A stretch of 64,000 nt of DNA from Morganella sibonii (GCF_040560245.1 NZ_JAKMWP010000013.1), one strand, 5' to 3'; shown: positions 36,468-45,729, counted from the first letter of the stretch. The notes: generated by a model not told the origin, from the sequence alone. Program-made: numbers and translations.

Positions 36468-36825
36468 GAATTATTCCTTTTATCAGTTGCAGATAACGCC
36501 GGCAGTAAAAAGGGGTGTACTGCACCAAAGCGTCAGATTTTCCTTCTGAAAACGGTACGCGGCTGCGTAGCGGTAAAATAGAAACCCCGGCAGAGTAGTC
36601 AGCGGGAGATCAGAAAAAACAGAAATGAATACAGGCTAAACCTGCGGGAAAAAAAACGGTGATATCAGATTTTATTTCCCCTGTTGGTGAAAAAAAGAGG
36701 ATTATAGTGCCAAAAATGTCACTCTGCGGCAAGTCATCCTGCTTTCCGGCGGAAAACAGAGGTATTTTTATCTGTGAATTTTCGTTGCGGAAGTCTGTGA
36801 AGTCTCTGAAATAACGCAATAAAAA

Positions 36826-36852
36826 AGCCGGAAACACAGATTGTTTCCGGCT
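36826..36852 (-). terminator. Terminator downstream of the Ala/Lys-rich lipoprotein
   Basis: Perfect 10-bp stem agccggaaac / gtttccggct with a 7-nt loop, followed on the minus strand by a T-run. About 45 bp beyond the lipoprotein stop. The rest of 36468-36825 holds no convincing gene (a 75-codon minus frame lacks support) and must include the betT promoter. Confidence 0.82.
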
Positions 36853-36897
36853 GACGGCTGTTTTACAGACAGGTACGGGATATTACGTGTTCAGTCT

Positions 36898-37407
36898 TTA
36901 CTGAGCATCCCCGGTTTTTTCTGAGACATCCTGTTTCAGCTCATCAATTTTTTTATCAGCGGCGGCTTTGGCTTCATCCGCTTTTTGTTTCAGCTCTGCG
37001 GCTTTTTCTTCCGCGGCTTTTTTGGCGTCTTCGCCTTTATCTTTGGCGTCAGCCAGCAGGGCATCCGCTTCTTTCTTCAGTTCATCCGCTTTGGCATCGG
37101 CATTATCACGGATTTCGCCGGCTTTCTCTTTCGCATCATCCATCATGGCACCGGCTTTTTCTTTGGCATCACCGGCGGCTTCTGTTGCGTCCTGTTTCAG
37201 TTCTGCGGCTTTCTGCTCTGTTTTATCCGCTGCGTCTTTGGCATCCTGCTTCAGTTCATCCGTTTTCTGTTCAGCGGCTTCTTTTATCTGCGCAGCGCCT
37301 TCCTGTGCTTTTTGCGCCGCAGGGTCGGTTTTACTGCTGTCGTCACAGCCGGTGGCCAGCGCGAATACCCCTGCAAGGATGAGTGAACTTAATAATGCTT
37401 TCTTCAT
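36898..37407 (-). CDS. Ala/Lys/Glu-rich repetitive lipoprotein
   Basis: 169 residues. Signal peptide with basic start and a lipobox-like LATGC, lipid-anchor cysteine at residue 21. The mature part is an 11-residue-like repeat of charged helices, for example AAELKQDATEA, KAGAMMDDAKEKAGEIRD, KADELKKEADA and KAAELKQKADEAKAA. The composition resembles group 3 LEA or apolipoprotein-like amphipathic coils. Function unknown; envelope stress or desiccation protection is possible. GAGGAG gives a strong ribosome site. Followed by its own terminator, so probably monocistronic. Confidence 0.75.
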   Translation of the reverse strand: MKKALLSSLILAGVFALATGCDDSSKTDPAAQKAQEGAAQIKEAAEQKTDELKQDAKDAADKTEQKAAELKQDATEAAGDAKEKAGAMMDDAKEKAGEIRDNADAKADELKKEADALLADAKDKGEDAKKAAEEKAAELKQKADEAKAAADKKIDELKQDVSEKTGDAQ

Positions 37408-37717
37408 GATTAACTCCTCTTCAGCAATACTGAGTAAAATAACCGGATAACATCGTGTCCGTGATCATTGAGTATATAATAAAATCAGGCAGTCTGCTGA
37501 CAGATATAATTTTCTGTCATCGTTATCCCTTTCAGCATAGAAAATGAAGCACCGGTTGTATAGCGCTGAGGGTGATTTATCAGTAACGCCATAAAATAAT
37601 ATCCCGCTGCATAAAAATATCCGGTAATATCAATACAGAATGTAATCTTATAAGCGTAACATAGTAACGTGTTTTATTTCAGTTGGTTAGCGTCGTTTGT
37701 CTGTGTAATGAAATACC

Positions 37718-38395
37718 ATGACATATTATCTTCTGGTTATCGTTAAATTTATCATCGGCTTTGTTATTGTGTTAACGCACATGAATCTCTCCGGTAAAAC
37801 CCAATTATCACAAATGACACCGGTTGATTTTATCGGGAACTTTGTACTGGGCGGCATTATCGGCGGGGTTATTTACAGTGATACGATTCCGCTGACGCAA
37901 TATATTATTATACTGCTGATGGGCGTGAGTTTTATCAGTATAATCAATTGGGTCAGTAAGCATATCAATGTCCTGCGGGCGGTAACTATCGGTAACCCGA
38001 TCCCGATTATTAAAAACGGGGCGTTTATCATGGACAGTATTCATGAGAAGCGCAATAAAATCGATATTCTGAATATCACTTCCCGTATGCATTCTCAGGG
38101 GATCTATTCATTCCGCGATGTATATTATGCGCAGATAGAACCGGACGGTCAGCTGACCGTGATTTGTGACCAGTCACAAATGCCGTCTGTCATCGTGATG
38201 AAAGACGGCGTGCCGCGCAAACATGAGCTGGAACAGATCGGTTATGATGAGGAGTGGCTGGCAGACCACCTGAAACAGCAGGGCATTGACGATCCTGACA
38301 CCGTTTTCCTGGCGGAGTTTTATAACGGGAGCCTCAATGTGGTGATGAAAGACGGGCGGATGACCGGCCATCACCGCGAACCGTCACAGGCGTAA
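37718..38395 (+). CDS. YetF/DUF421-family membrane protein
   Basis: 225 residues. Three membrane helices (about 1-80), including the conserved MTPVDFIGNFVLGGIIGGVIYS, then a cytosolic alpha/beta part with GNPIPIIKNG and SFRDVYYAQIEPDGQLTVI, the double DUF421/DUF3290-like layout. No biochemical role is firmly assigned to the family. No good ribosome site is seen. The 310 bp upstream (37408-37717) contain no other gene. Convergent with the DeoR gene, 2 bp between stops. Confidence 0.8.
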   Translation: MTYYLLVIVKFIIGFVIVLTHMNLSGKTQLSQMTPVDFIGNFVLGGIIGGVIYSDTIPLTQYIIILLMGVSFISIINWVSKHINVLRAVTIGNPIPIIKNGAFIMDSIHEKRNKIDILNITSRMHSQGIYSFRDVYYAQIEPDGQLTVICDQSQMPSVIVMKDGVPRKHELEQIGYDEEWLADHLKQQGIDDPDTVFLAEFYNGSLNVVMKDGRMTGHHREPSQA

Positions 38396-38397
38396 GG

Positions 38398-39153
38398 TTA
38401 TGGCACGATAACGACTTTTTCCGGATATTTTTCGCGGAATTCGTGTGCTTTCTGCCATTTATCATCACAGATGATTTTGTCGATAACGGCAATTTCCGCG
38501 ATTTTTAAAATTCCCTGCTGGCCGAATTTGCTGGAGTCGGCCAGAATAATTTTCTGCTTACTTTTCTCCAGCATTTTCCGTGCAATCATTCCTTCCTCAA
38601 CACTTTTGACCAGAATACCTTCATCGCGTACACCGCCCGCGCCGACAAAGGCGAAGTCCGCATAGATATGATCAATCTCATGCAGGGTTTTTGCGCCCAG
38701 ATTGGCGCGGAATTCATGGCTGTATTCTCCACCCAGCACATAGACTTTTGCCAGCGGATTTTGTGAGGTGATTTTATCCGCGATAAGGGCGGAATTGGTG
38801 AAAACGGTAAACGCAATGGCCGGTAACTGTGCGGAAAACAACAGTGTTGTCGAACAGGAATCGATATACAGCGTATCGTGCTCGGAAATCAGTCCGGCGG
38901 CATAGCGTGCGAGCGCCATTTTTTCCTCACGGTTCAGTTCCAGCCGCTGCTCAAAGCTGCCTTCGCTGACACTCTTTTTCTTCATTGCCCCGCCGTGGAT
39001 TTTGATGATCTCGCCCTCTTTCTCCAGAATGGAGAGATCACGGCGGATCGTCTCAGAGGTGACATTCAGCGTATCAGCAAGATCCTGCACACTGACCTCG
39101 CCTTTCTGATTCAGCAGATCGAGGATATATTCCTTTCTTTTTATCGGATTCAT
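38398..39153 (-). CDS. DeoR-family transcriptional regulator of the sugar operon
   Basis: 251 residues from the ATG at 39153 (GAG eight bases upstream; 33 extra upstream codons are unsupported). N-terminal DeoR helix-turn-helix VSVQDLADTLNVTSETIRRDLSIL, then the sugar-phosphate-sensing DeoRC domain with YIDSCSTTLLF, FTNSALIAD, and FVGAGGVRDEG. Such repressors are released by a phosphorylated sugar intermediate. Last gene of the 42.6-38.4 kb operon, 43 bp behind the HAD gene, so it probably controls it. Confidence 0.87.
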   Translation of the reverse strand: MNPIKRKEYILDLLNQKGEVSVQDLADTLNVTSETIRRDLSILEKEGEIIKIHGGAMKKKSVSEGSFEQRLELNREEKMALARYAAGLISEHDTLYIDSCSTTLLFSAQLPAIAFTVFTNSALIADKITSQNPLAKVYVLGGEYSHEFRANLGAKTLHEIDHIYADFAFVGAGGVRDEGILVKSVEEGMIARKMLEKSKQKIILADSSKFGQQGILKIAEIAVIDKIICDDKWQKAHEFREKYPEKVVIVP

Positions 39154-39196
39154 GACTGTTCTCATCACACTCGTAAACATGAACAATATTAGCGCA

Positions 39197-40006
39197 TTAT
39201 GCACCTTTGCGAAATGCCGCCCTGTAATGCTGAAGTGCGGCAGCAACGCCATCTTCCCGGCATTCAGCGGTAATGTATCCGGCGGCCTGCTTCAGTGCCG
39301 GAACGGCATTGCCCATCGCCACACGGATATCTGCTGCGGCAAATAAAGAGAGATCATTTTCCTGATCCCCGATGGCCATAATGGTTCCCGGCCGGAGAAT
39401 ACCGCGTGCTGCCAGTATATGCAGGATATTTCCTTTGCTGACCGACGCCGGAACCAGTTCAAAATAGTGCTGATCAGTAAAGAAAGCACTGATGTCCGCG
39501 GGTAACTGCGGCCGTAATGTGTCTGCCCGGCAGAGCAGTGTTTCTGCCTCTCCGCACAGGGTGATTTTGATGATATCTGCCCGGCTGAGAATATCGTCTG
39601 CCGCGAGCGTCTGTATTGGCATCCCGAATAATTCAGATTCATGGATTGTGTATTCTGATATTTCTCCGGGCGGACAGAGCAGGGCATCTTCACTGAATGC
39701 ATGCCAGCCGGTGGTGAGAACATTCCGCAGCGGGGATAACATGGCCGGAGACAGGCTCGTCCGGCTCAGGACGGATTGCGTGAGGCAGTCATAAATCACC
39801 GCACCGTTGCAGGCTCCGATCGCCCGGAGTACCGGAAGAAGCCCGGCACTGTTCATCAGAGACAAAATCGCCCGCAGCGGGCGGGCAGAGCAAATCACAA
39901 TATCTGTTTCCGGCGGCAGCGCCAGCAGTGCCCGGCGGTTAGCCTCTGAAATCATATTTTCCGGGTGCAGCAGAGTGCCGTCGAGATCGATAGCCAGTGT
40001 TGTCAT
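39197..40006 (-). CDS. Cof-type HAD-superfamily phosphatase
   Basis: 269 residues from the ATG at 40006. Motif I AIDLDGTLLHP (nucleophile Asp), motif II ICSARP, motif III K at SKGNILHIL and motif IV IMAIGDQENDLSLFAAA, with a C2-type cap between. Likely a sugar-phosphate phosphatase. It lies 59 bp after the TIM-barrel gene and 43 bp before the DeoR gene in one operon. Confidence 0.86.
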   Translation of the reverse strand: MTTLAIDLDGTLLHPENMISEANRRALLALPPETDIVICSARPLRAILSLMNSAGLLPVLRAIGACNGAVIYDCLTQSVLSRTSLSPAMLSPLRNVLTTGWHAFSEDALLCPPGEISEYTIHESELFGMPIQTLAADDILSRADIIKITLCGEAETLLCRADTLRPQLPADISAFFTDQHYFELVPASVSKGNILHILAARGILRPGTIMAIGDQENDLSLFAAADIRVAMGNAVPALKQAAGYITAECREDGVAAALQHYRAAFRKGA

Positions 40007-40065
40007 AAAAAGCCTCAGCGGGAGCGAAGCTCCCGCCCGGGAATACCGGTCAGTTGTGATGAATA

Positions 40066-40908
40066 TCAGTCGTGATGAATGAAAGATTGAGTGACCTGTG
40101 CGGCTGCCTGACACACCACGTTATCAATTGCGGTGCCGACCACCAGAATATTCACCCCGGTTTCTTTAAATGCTTTGGCATTGGCGACGTTAATACCGCC
40201 TTCCGCCAGTGTCGGGACACTGACCGCTCCCGCCAGCGCTTTCAGGCGGGCTTTAATCTGATCAGGAATTTCACCGGCAGCCACACCCTCGTAGCTCATC
40301 CCTGTCATCAGGCCGATCATATCCACGCCGATGGCTTCCATTTTCTTCGCCACTTCCGCGACATCTTCCGGGGTTTCTGCCGGAATACCAAAGGTGTGCA
40401 GATCGTCAGGGTGACCAATGTAAGCATCCACGGTCAGACCGAAGCGGTGTGCAAGATTGACAATATCCGCCAGATCTTCAAAGGTGGATTTATGGGTGTG
40501 CAGGCCGTCCGCCCCGGCACGGGCGATCTGTAAAATGTCATCTTCAGTCACCGGCACAGGGATGGTTTCGGTGAATCCGCCGGCAATACCGACGGTAATA
40601 AAGACATCATCCGGGATTACATTACGGATACCGTTAACGGCTTCCGCCATTTGCGCGGTGGAGATCTCATGACGGATCTGCTCTGCGGCGTGCATGTTAT
40701 TCACGCCTCTGTGCCCGCGTGCCAGTGCCAGCGCCGGATGGTTCGGCTCCAGCATTTTGACCCCGGCATCACACACGGCTTTCGCCAGTCGCGCGTCATC
40801 ACCGGTGATACCTGTGCTGAGCAGCGTTTGTCCGTTGTGCAGCGCAATCGCATTTCTGACTTTCGCCATCGCCTGTGCACGTTTTTTATTCATATCACCT
40901 ATAAACAT
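40066..40908 (-). CDS. TIM-barrel protein resembling HisA/aldolase-type phosphosugar enzymes
   Basis: 280 residues; GAGG precedes the ATG. Beta/alpha-barrel pattern with LLSTGITGDDARLAKAV at the first turns, FITVGIAGGFTET, ADGLHTHKSTFEDL, and the C-terminal phosphate-binding pair TLAEGGINVANA and ILVVGTAIDN typical of HisA, HPS and KGPDC-like barrels. I do not recognise the exact enzyme. Given the EIIC-like neighbour and HAD phosphatase, an aldolase or epimerase acting on a sugar phosphate is likely (inference). A hairpin lies between it and the transporter gene. Confidence 0.65.
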   Translation of the reverse strand: MFIGDMNKKRAQAMAKVRNAIALHNGQTLLSTGITGDDARLAKAVCDAGVKMLEPNHPALALARGHRGVNNMHAAEQIRHEISTAQMAEAVNGIRNVIPDDVFITVGIAGGFTETIPVPVTEDDILQIARAGADGLHTHKSTFEDLADIVNLAHRFGLTVDAYIGHPDDLHTFGIPAETPEDVAEVAKKMEAIGVDMIGLMTGMSYEGVAAGEIPDQIKARLKALAGAVSVPTLAEGGINVANAKAFKETGVNILVVGTAIDNVVCQAAAQVTQSFIHHD

Positions 40909-40942
40909 ATCAACCTCTTATTACTTTTTTATATTTTGTGTG

Positions 40943-40962
40943 ACGGCACCCGGAGGTGCCGT
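40943..40962 (-). promoter_or_regulatory. Intercistronic hairpin between EIIC-like and TIM-barrel genes
   Basis: Perfect 8-bp stem acggcacc / ggtgccgt, 4-nt loop, in the 121-bp spacer. On the minus strand it is followed by CACACAAAATATAAAAAAG, not a T-run, so mRNA stabilisation or partial attenuation fits better than termination. Confidence 0.5.
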
Positions 40963-41029
40963 TTTCATAAAGCCCTGGTGTTGGCGTGTGATATTTTTCA
41001 CACTTACTATTTGCTGTGTAGTCTTTGCA

Positions 41030-42604
41030 TCAGCCTGCTGCTTTCGCGGTTGTCACGGCACTGAAACGGTTGGCGATGACAGTAATGGTGCAGGTTAAAA
41101 CCAGAATCACGGTCATGGTCAGCGCCATGTAAAGTGCGTTACTGGATAAGAACGGAGAGGCAAATGCCGGTACATACGCCACCCCTTTGACATTAAACAT
41201 ACCGAGCATCATGCCGCCGATCCCGGCGGACAGAATGGCACCGCCGAACACGATTTTGTTGGCAAACATGAATGGATATGCCGATTCCACAAAGGTCCCG
41301 AATCCCATATTGATCAGCAGTCCCGGTGCGGCAACAGCCGCTTCACTGCGTTCACGCGGGGCAATGACGTTTGCCAGGTTAATCCCTGCTGCCACCATCA
41401 CCAGCCCGACCATATCCACTGCGCCGAGGAAGCTGACGCCGGTTTTTTCCATCTCAAGCAGCACCAGCGGCAGGATCACCGCGTGATACACACCGCCGAG
41501 GATCGCAGGCCAGATAACCAGACCTGCCAGCAGACCCGCCAGTACCGGGCTGAACGCGAGGGTGCTTTCCAGCGCCAGTTTTATGTAGTTACCGGCCAGC
41601 AGTGCCAGCGGGCTGAGGAAGTAGAACATGATAAGACCGGCGGCCAGACCGGAAATCCCGCCCGCCACAATGTTGACGGTGGTCATCGGGAATTTCCAGC
41701 TGATACACAGCGCAAACAGATAGCGGACAAAAATACCCGCCATGATCCCGCCTGCGATCCCGCCAATCAGCCCGCCCTCGACAGAGAGCACCCCGGCGAC
41801 GACCCCGGAAACAATAGAGACTTCATCCAGTTCGGAAACCTGTTTGGCTGCAATCACCGCCACAATCACCGGCAGCCCTTTGAGCAGCAGCTGGAAAATC
41901 GCATCCAGACTTTCCAGCCCCGGTATATGACTCAGCGCCAGCACAATCGCCATAGCAATAAAGCCGGGCAGGGCGGGGATCATAATGCCGCGGATATTCA
42001 TCCGCTTAAGCAGGCTCTTATCAGACGGCCCGCCGGTACTGCCTGCACTGCCCAGAACCGGACGGAATTTAATCCCCCAGTGTTTGCACAGCGAGGAGAT
42101 AAACGAGATAGCCCGGGTTCTGCTGGTGGTACCGGTGGTTCCGGAGGTGGCAATCACATTGGCACCGGCTGCGGCGATATGGGCCATAGAGGTGCCGCCG
42201 GTCCCGGCGATCGGGACTTTCTTTTCTGCTGCCGTCTGAAGCGCCAGGCGGTTGGCGTTGTGCGGATCGCCGCTCATAATAATGATGCCGTCGATATCGC
42301 CTTGTTCTATCATCCGGGCAATCTGTTCATCACTGCCGCGCACTGCATCGTTGACTTCCGCGAGTGTGCCGGAGAACGAGATTGCCGGTACAGCATCAGA
42401 ATCGGTCAGGGTATACACCGCGGCGGCGGTAGAGGGTTTGGCGACATCCATCGACGCCTGCGCTGCAATAAACTGAACTGCGGCAACAGAAACACCGGCA
42501 GACTGACATTGCGTGTAGATCTCGCTCAGAAGTTTTTCAGGATCTGCACCACCGAGGTTGTACAGGTTCCCGCCACTACTGCCCAGTATGACAATTTTTT
42601 TCAT
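41030..42604 (-). CDS. PTS EIIC-like membrane transporter with an unknown N-terminal soluble domain
   Basis: 524 residues; GAGG precedes the ATG. Residues 1-190 are soluble, beginning KKIVILGSSGGNLYNLGG, with a DGIIIMSGDPHNANRL segment and a GTGGTSMAHIAAAGANVIATS segment. Residues about 205-515 have nine or ten hydrophobic helices with GGLIGGIAGGIMAGIFV and FGTFVESAYPFMFANKI, the look of the PTS_EIIC_2 (fructose-type EIIC) family. No EIIA or EIIB phosphorylation motif is evident. First gene of the operon with the TIM barrel, HAD and DeoR. Substrate unknown. The fusion is unusual. Confidence 0.7.
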   Translation of the reverse strand: MKKIVILGSSGGNLYNLGGADPEKLLSEIYTQCQSAGVSVAAVQFIAAQASMDVAKPSTAAAVYTLTDSDAVPAISFSGTLAEVNDAVRGSDEQIARMIEQGDIDGIIIMSGDPHNANRLALQTAAEKKVPIAGTGGTSMAHIAAAGANVIATSGTTGTTSRTRAISFISSLCKHWGIKFRPVLGSAGSTGGPSDKSLLKRMNIRGIMIPALPGFIAMAIVLALSHIPGLESLDAIFQLLLKGLPVIVAVIAAKQVSELDEVSIVSGVVAGVLSVEGGLIGGIAGGIMAGIFVRYLFALCISWKFPMTTVNIVAGGISGLAAGLIMFYFLSPLALLAGNYIKLALESTLAFSPVLAGLLAGLVIWPAILGGVYHAVILPLVLLEMEKTGVSFLGAVDMVGLVMVAAGINLANVIAPRERSEAAVAAPGLLINMGFGTFVESAYPFMFANKIVFGGAILSAGIGGMMLGMFNVKGVAYVPAFASPFLSSNALYMALTMTVILVLTCTITVIANRFSAVTTAKAAG

Positions 42605-42856
42605 AATCGGACCTCAGGGGGTTCAGGGTAAGTAACGACTTATTGTTGTTTTTTGTTGATATTGCTTGGTATAACAACGTAAAGCAACACATCAAAATAG
42701 GACGCGTTGTTTATTAAATAACCGCTGAATGGATTCGATTAAGGTGAAGTGGTGTCAATCAGAAAATTTTTTAGTATTACAGACTTAAAGTTGCGATTTT
42801 TGTTTTATTTTATGCTATTTAATTATTAGCTAATTATTTTGCTTTATGTTGTTTTG

Positions 42857-42872
42857 TGTGAGTTTGATCATA
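42857..42872 (-). promoter_or_regulatory. Putative CRP-cAMP site upstream of the EIIC-like operon
   Basis: TGTGA-N6-TCATA, a good left half and a 3/5 right half of the CRP consensus TGTGA-N6-TCACA, 253 bp upstream of the EIIC-like start. Between lies AT-rich sequence with no gene. The stretch 42605-42959 also holds the lldD terminator. Confidence 0.4.
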
Positions 42873-42915
42873 ATTAACTGGACTGATTACACACGGAAAC
42901 CACACAAAACAAAAA

Positions 42916-42935
42916 AGCCACTCCGGAGAGTGGCT
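42916..42935 (-). terminator. Rho-independent terminator of lldD
   Basis: Perfect 8-bp stem agccactc / gagtggct, 4-nt loop, followed on the minus strand by T6. 25 bp beyond the lldD stop. Confidence 0.88.
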
Positions 42936-42959
42936 TCAGAAGAAAAGTAAAAAAGCGGA

Positions 42960-44102
42960 TCAGCCGGGCAGATTCACCAGCGAATCGCGGGTGATATCGC
43001 GGATGGTTTTGGCGCCGGTCAGGGTCATTGCCACGCGCATCTCTTTATCAATCAGATCCAGCAGATTTTCGACCCCCGCCTGTCCCTGTGCTGCGAGCGC
43101 GTAAACAAAGGCACGGCCGAGCAGGACGGAATCCGCCCCCAGCGCCAGCATCCGTACCACATCAAGGCCGTTGCGGATCCCGGAATCACTCAGAATCGTG
43201 ATATCCGATTTTACTGCATCAGCAATGGCAGGCAGGGCGCGGGCGGTAGAGAGCACGCCGTCGAGCTGACGGCCGCCGTGGTTTGACACCACAATGCCAT
43301 CCGCACCGAAGCGTACCGCGTCTTTTGCATCTTCCGGGTCCAGAATTCCTTTGATAATCATCGGGCCTTCCCAGAACTCACGTATCCATTCCAGATCTTT
43401 CCAGGAAATGGACGGATCGAAGTTTGCACCCAGCCAGCCGATATAATCTTCCAGTTTGGTCGGAGCGCCGCGGTAGACAGAGATATTACCCAGATCATGC
43501 GGTTTACCGAGCACGCCGACATCCAGCGCCCAGCGCGGATGATCCATCGCCTGTAACACACGGCGCATGGCGGCATTCGGGCCGCTCATCCCGGAATGGG
43601 CATCACGGTAACGCGCTCCCGGCACCGGCATATCAACGGTAAAGACCAGCGTTTTGACCCCGGCGGCTTTGGCGCGCTCAAGGGCATTTTTCATAAAACC
43701 GCGATCGCGCAGCACATAGAGCTGGAACCACATCGGGCGCTCAATCGCCGGGGCAACTTCCTCAATCGGACACACGGATACCGTGGAGAGGGTAAACGGA
43801 ACGCCTTTATTCGCTGCTGCTTTTGCCGCCTGAACTTCACCGCGCCGGGCGTACATCCCGGTCAGTCCGACCGGTGCCAGCGCAACCGGCATCGCCAGTT
43901 TTTCCCCGAACAGTTCTGTTTCCAGACTGAGAGAAGACATATCGCGCAGCACCCGCTGACGCAGGGCGATATCCGCCAGATCCGCCGTATTGCGCTTCAG
44001 GGTATGCTCGGCATACGCCCCGCCGTCAATATAGTGAAACAGGAAGGGAGGCAGTCTGGATTCGGCGGCCGCCCGGTAGTCTGTTGAAGCGGAAATAATC
44101 AT
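42960..44102 (-). CDS. lldD: L-lactate dehydrogenase (FMN, quinone-linked)
   Basis: 380 residues (E. coli 396; the C-terminal tail is shorter). Begins MIISASTDYRAAAESRLPPF. FMN-dependent alpha-hydroxy-acid dehydrogenase with VALAPVGLTGMYARRGE, STVSVCPIEEV, the catalytic histidine in VSNHGGRQLDGV and DSGIRNGLDVVRMLALGAD. It oxidises L-lactate to pyruvate at the inner membrane, passing electrons to quinone. 46 bp behind lldP, so lldPD forms an operon; lldR is missing. Confidence 0.95.
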   Translation of the reverse strand: MIISASTDYRAAAESRLPPFLFHYIDGGAYAEHTLKRNTADLADIALRQRVLRDMSSLSLETELFGEKLAMPVALAPVGLTGMYARRGEVQAAKAAANKGVPFTLSTVSVCPIEEVAPAIERPMWFQLYVLRDRGFMKNALERAKAAGVKTLVFTVDMPVPGARYRDAHSGMSGPNAAMRRVLQAMDHPRWALDVGVLGKPHDLGNISVYRGAPTKLEDYIGWLGANFDPSISWKDLEWIREFWEGPMIIKGILDPEDAKDAVRFGADGIVVSNHGGRQLDGVLSTARALPAIADAVKSDITILSDSGIRNGLDVVRMLALGADSVLLGRAFVYALAAQGQAGVENLLDLIDKEMRVAMTLTGAKTIRDITRDSLVNLPG

Positions 44103-44148
44103 CTTAAATACCTGTATATGTATGTAACAAACTCAGCACTGTGCCCGG

Positions 44149-45729
44149 TTACAGGGTCAGTATCAGTGCCATCACGGCGGCAATCACGCCGTAGATAAAC
44201 ATCGGAACCACTGTCTTTTTGATAATTGACCCTTCGGCGTTGGTAATGCCGAGGATCGTACAGACAGCGATAATATTATTCAGACACACCATGTTCCCCA
44301 TCGCACCGCCGACAGACTGGAGCGCCAGGGTTAAATTGACATTCAGCCCGGTGGTTTGCGCAATCGACTGCTGGATACCGCCGAACGTCAGGTTGGATAC
44401 GGTATTGGAGCCGGAGAAGAACGAGCCGAGTGCGCCGAGGTAAGAGGCGAAGTAGATCCAGCTCTCGCCGGTGGCCCCCGCCAGAGAGCGGCCGATAATG
44501 TAAACCGGCGCATTTTCGCCGCCCTGCATCATCAGATTGACCATAATCAGCGCGCCAAACAGGGCAATAAACGGTTTGTTGGTTTGTTGTGCGGTCTGCA
44601 CAAACATGGTTTTTACCTGTGTCCGTTTCAGGCCGAACAGGAAAATACCGATAAGCACGACCAGGAAGAACGGGATCAGCGCCGGGACATACAGCGTTTT
44701 ATAATCTGCCGCCGCCGGGGTGCCGAACACATTGCTCAGGCGGACAATCAGGGCATCACTCAGCGTAATGTGTCCGAGGAAACCCGGGGTGCCTTCCCAA
44801 ATCACGTTAGTGCTGTTGAGCAGCCCTTTCAGGCCGAGCTGGTGGATACGGGTGACAATCAGAATACCGATCAGCAGCAGGGTCGGGGTCATCGCTTTGA
44901 TGACCTGCCCGAACGGGATCACTTTTTTCTCTGTTTTTTGCTCGGTACGGGTCAGGCCGATACCGGCGCGTGCAGTCACTACGGAGATACCCAGACCGAT
45001 TGCCCCGCCGAGCAGTGCAGGGAATTCATAGTTGACCTGTGCCAGCAGCAGATACGGCACAGTACAGGCGAGAACGCTGATCAGAATAAACACGATATTA
45101 CGGCGGATATCCTGCCAGCTGACGATAAAGCGCAGCGCCAGCAGCGGGATCACAAATGCTGCCACAAAGTGGATCAGTGCGGAGTAGTGGCTTATCTGGT
45201 AAACACTCTCTTCACTCAGCCCGAGGTTGGCAAAACCAAACCAGGTCGGGGTGCCGACAGCGCCGAAAGAAACCGGTACGGAGTTCATCACCAGCGTCAG
45301 CAGAGCGACACGCATTGCCGGGAAGCCCAGGCCGACCAGAATCGGTGCGGCGATAGCCGCCGGGGTACCGAACCCGCTTGCGCCCTCAATGGTAAAGGCG
45401 AATGCCCAGCCGATAATCATCAGCTGTGCCACCGGATTAGGGCTGATATTCTCAAGCCAGCTGCGTACCACATTTTCCGCACCGCTCACCTGCATCAGCT
45501 TATTGAGCATAATCGCCCCGGCAATGATGGTGATCGGTGTCAGCACAGAAATAAAGGCGGTGATAATATTGGCACTCAGCAGTGTGATATCCGTTTTAAA
45601 CCAGAGCAGCTGGATACAGAACACGACTGCGGCCGTGAAAGGTAATGCGATCCAGGAAGGGATACTGCGACGCTTTGTCATCATCCAGATTAACATCACG
45701 ATAGGTGCAAGACTGAAAAAAATAGCCAT
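44149..45729 (-). CDS. lldP: L-lactate permease (LctP family)
   Basis: 526 residues from the ATG at 45729, which has AGAGG five bases upstream; an ATG five codons earlier (45744) lacks one. About 13-14 membrane helices. Family features are the FTIEGASGFGTPAAIAAPILVG segment, NSVPVSFGAVGTP and GSFFSGSNTVSN. It imports lactate with protons. Diverged from E. coli LldP but of the same LctP family. The lldD partner directly follows. Confidence 0.87.
   Translation of the reverse strand: MAIFFSLAPIVMLIWMMTKRRSIPSWIALPFTAAVVFCIQLLWFKTDITLLSANIITAFISVLTPITIIAGAIMLNKLMQVSGAENVVRSWLENISPNPVAQLMIIGWAFAFTIEGASGFGTPAAIAAPILVGLGFPAMRVALLTLVMNSVPVSFGAVGTPTWFGFANLGLSEESVYQISHYSALIHFVAAFVIPLLALRFIVSWQDIRRNIVFILISVLACTVPYLLLAQVNYEFPALLGGAIGLGISVVTARAGIGLTRTEQKTEKKVIPFGQVIKAMTPTLLLIGILIVTRIHQLGLKGLLNSTNVIWEGTPGFLGHITLSDALIVRLSNVFGTPAAADYKTLYVPALIPFFLVVLIGIFLFGLKRTQVKTMFVQTAQQTNKPFIALFGALIMVNLMMQGGENAPVYIIGRSLAGATGESWIYFASYLGALGSFFSGSNTVSNLTFGGIQQSIAQTTGLNVNLTLALQSVGGAMGNMVCLNNIIAVCTILGITNAEGSIIKKTVVPMFIYGVIAAVMALILTL

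Noticed and set aside
41483..42631. 382-codon open frame on the plus strand
   Set aside because: Antisense shadow of the EIIC-like transporter, with the same biased composition.
44356..45645. 429-codon open frame on the plus strand
   Set aside because: Exactly antisense to lldP, rich in Gln/His/Arg/Asp as expected for the reverse of a membrane protein gene; no ribosome site or homology.
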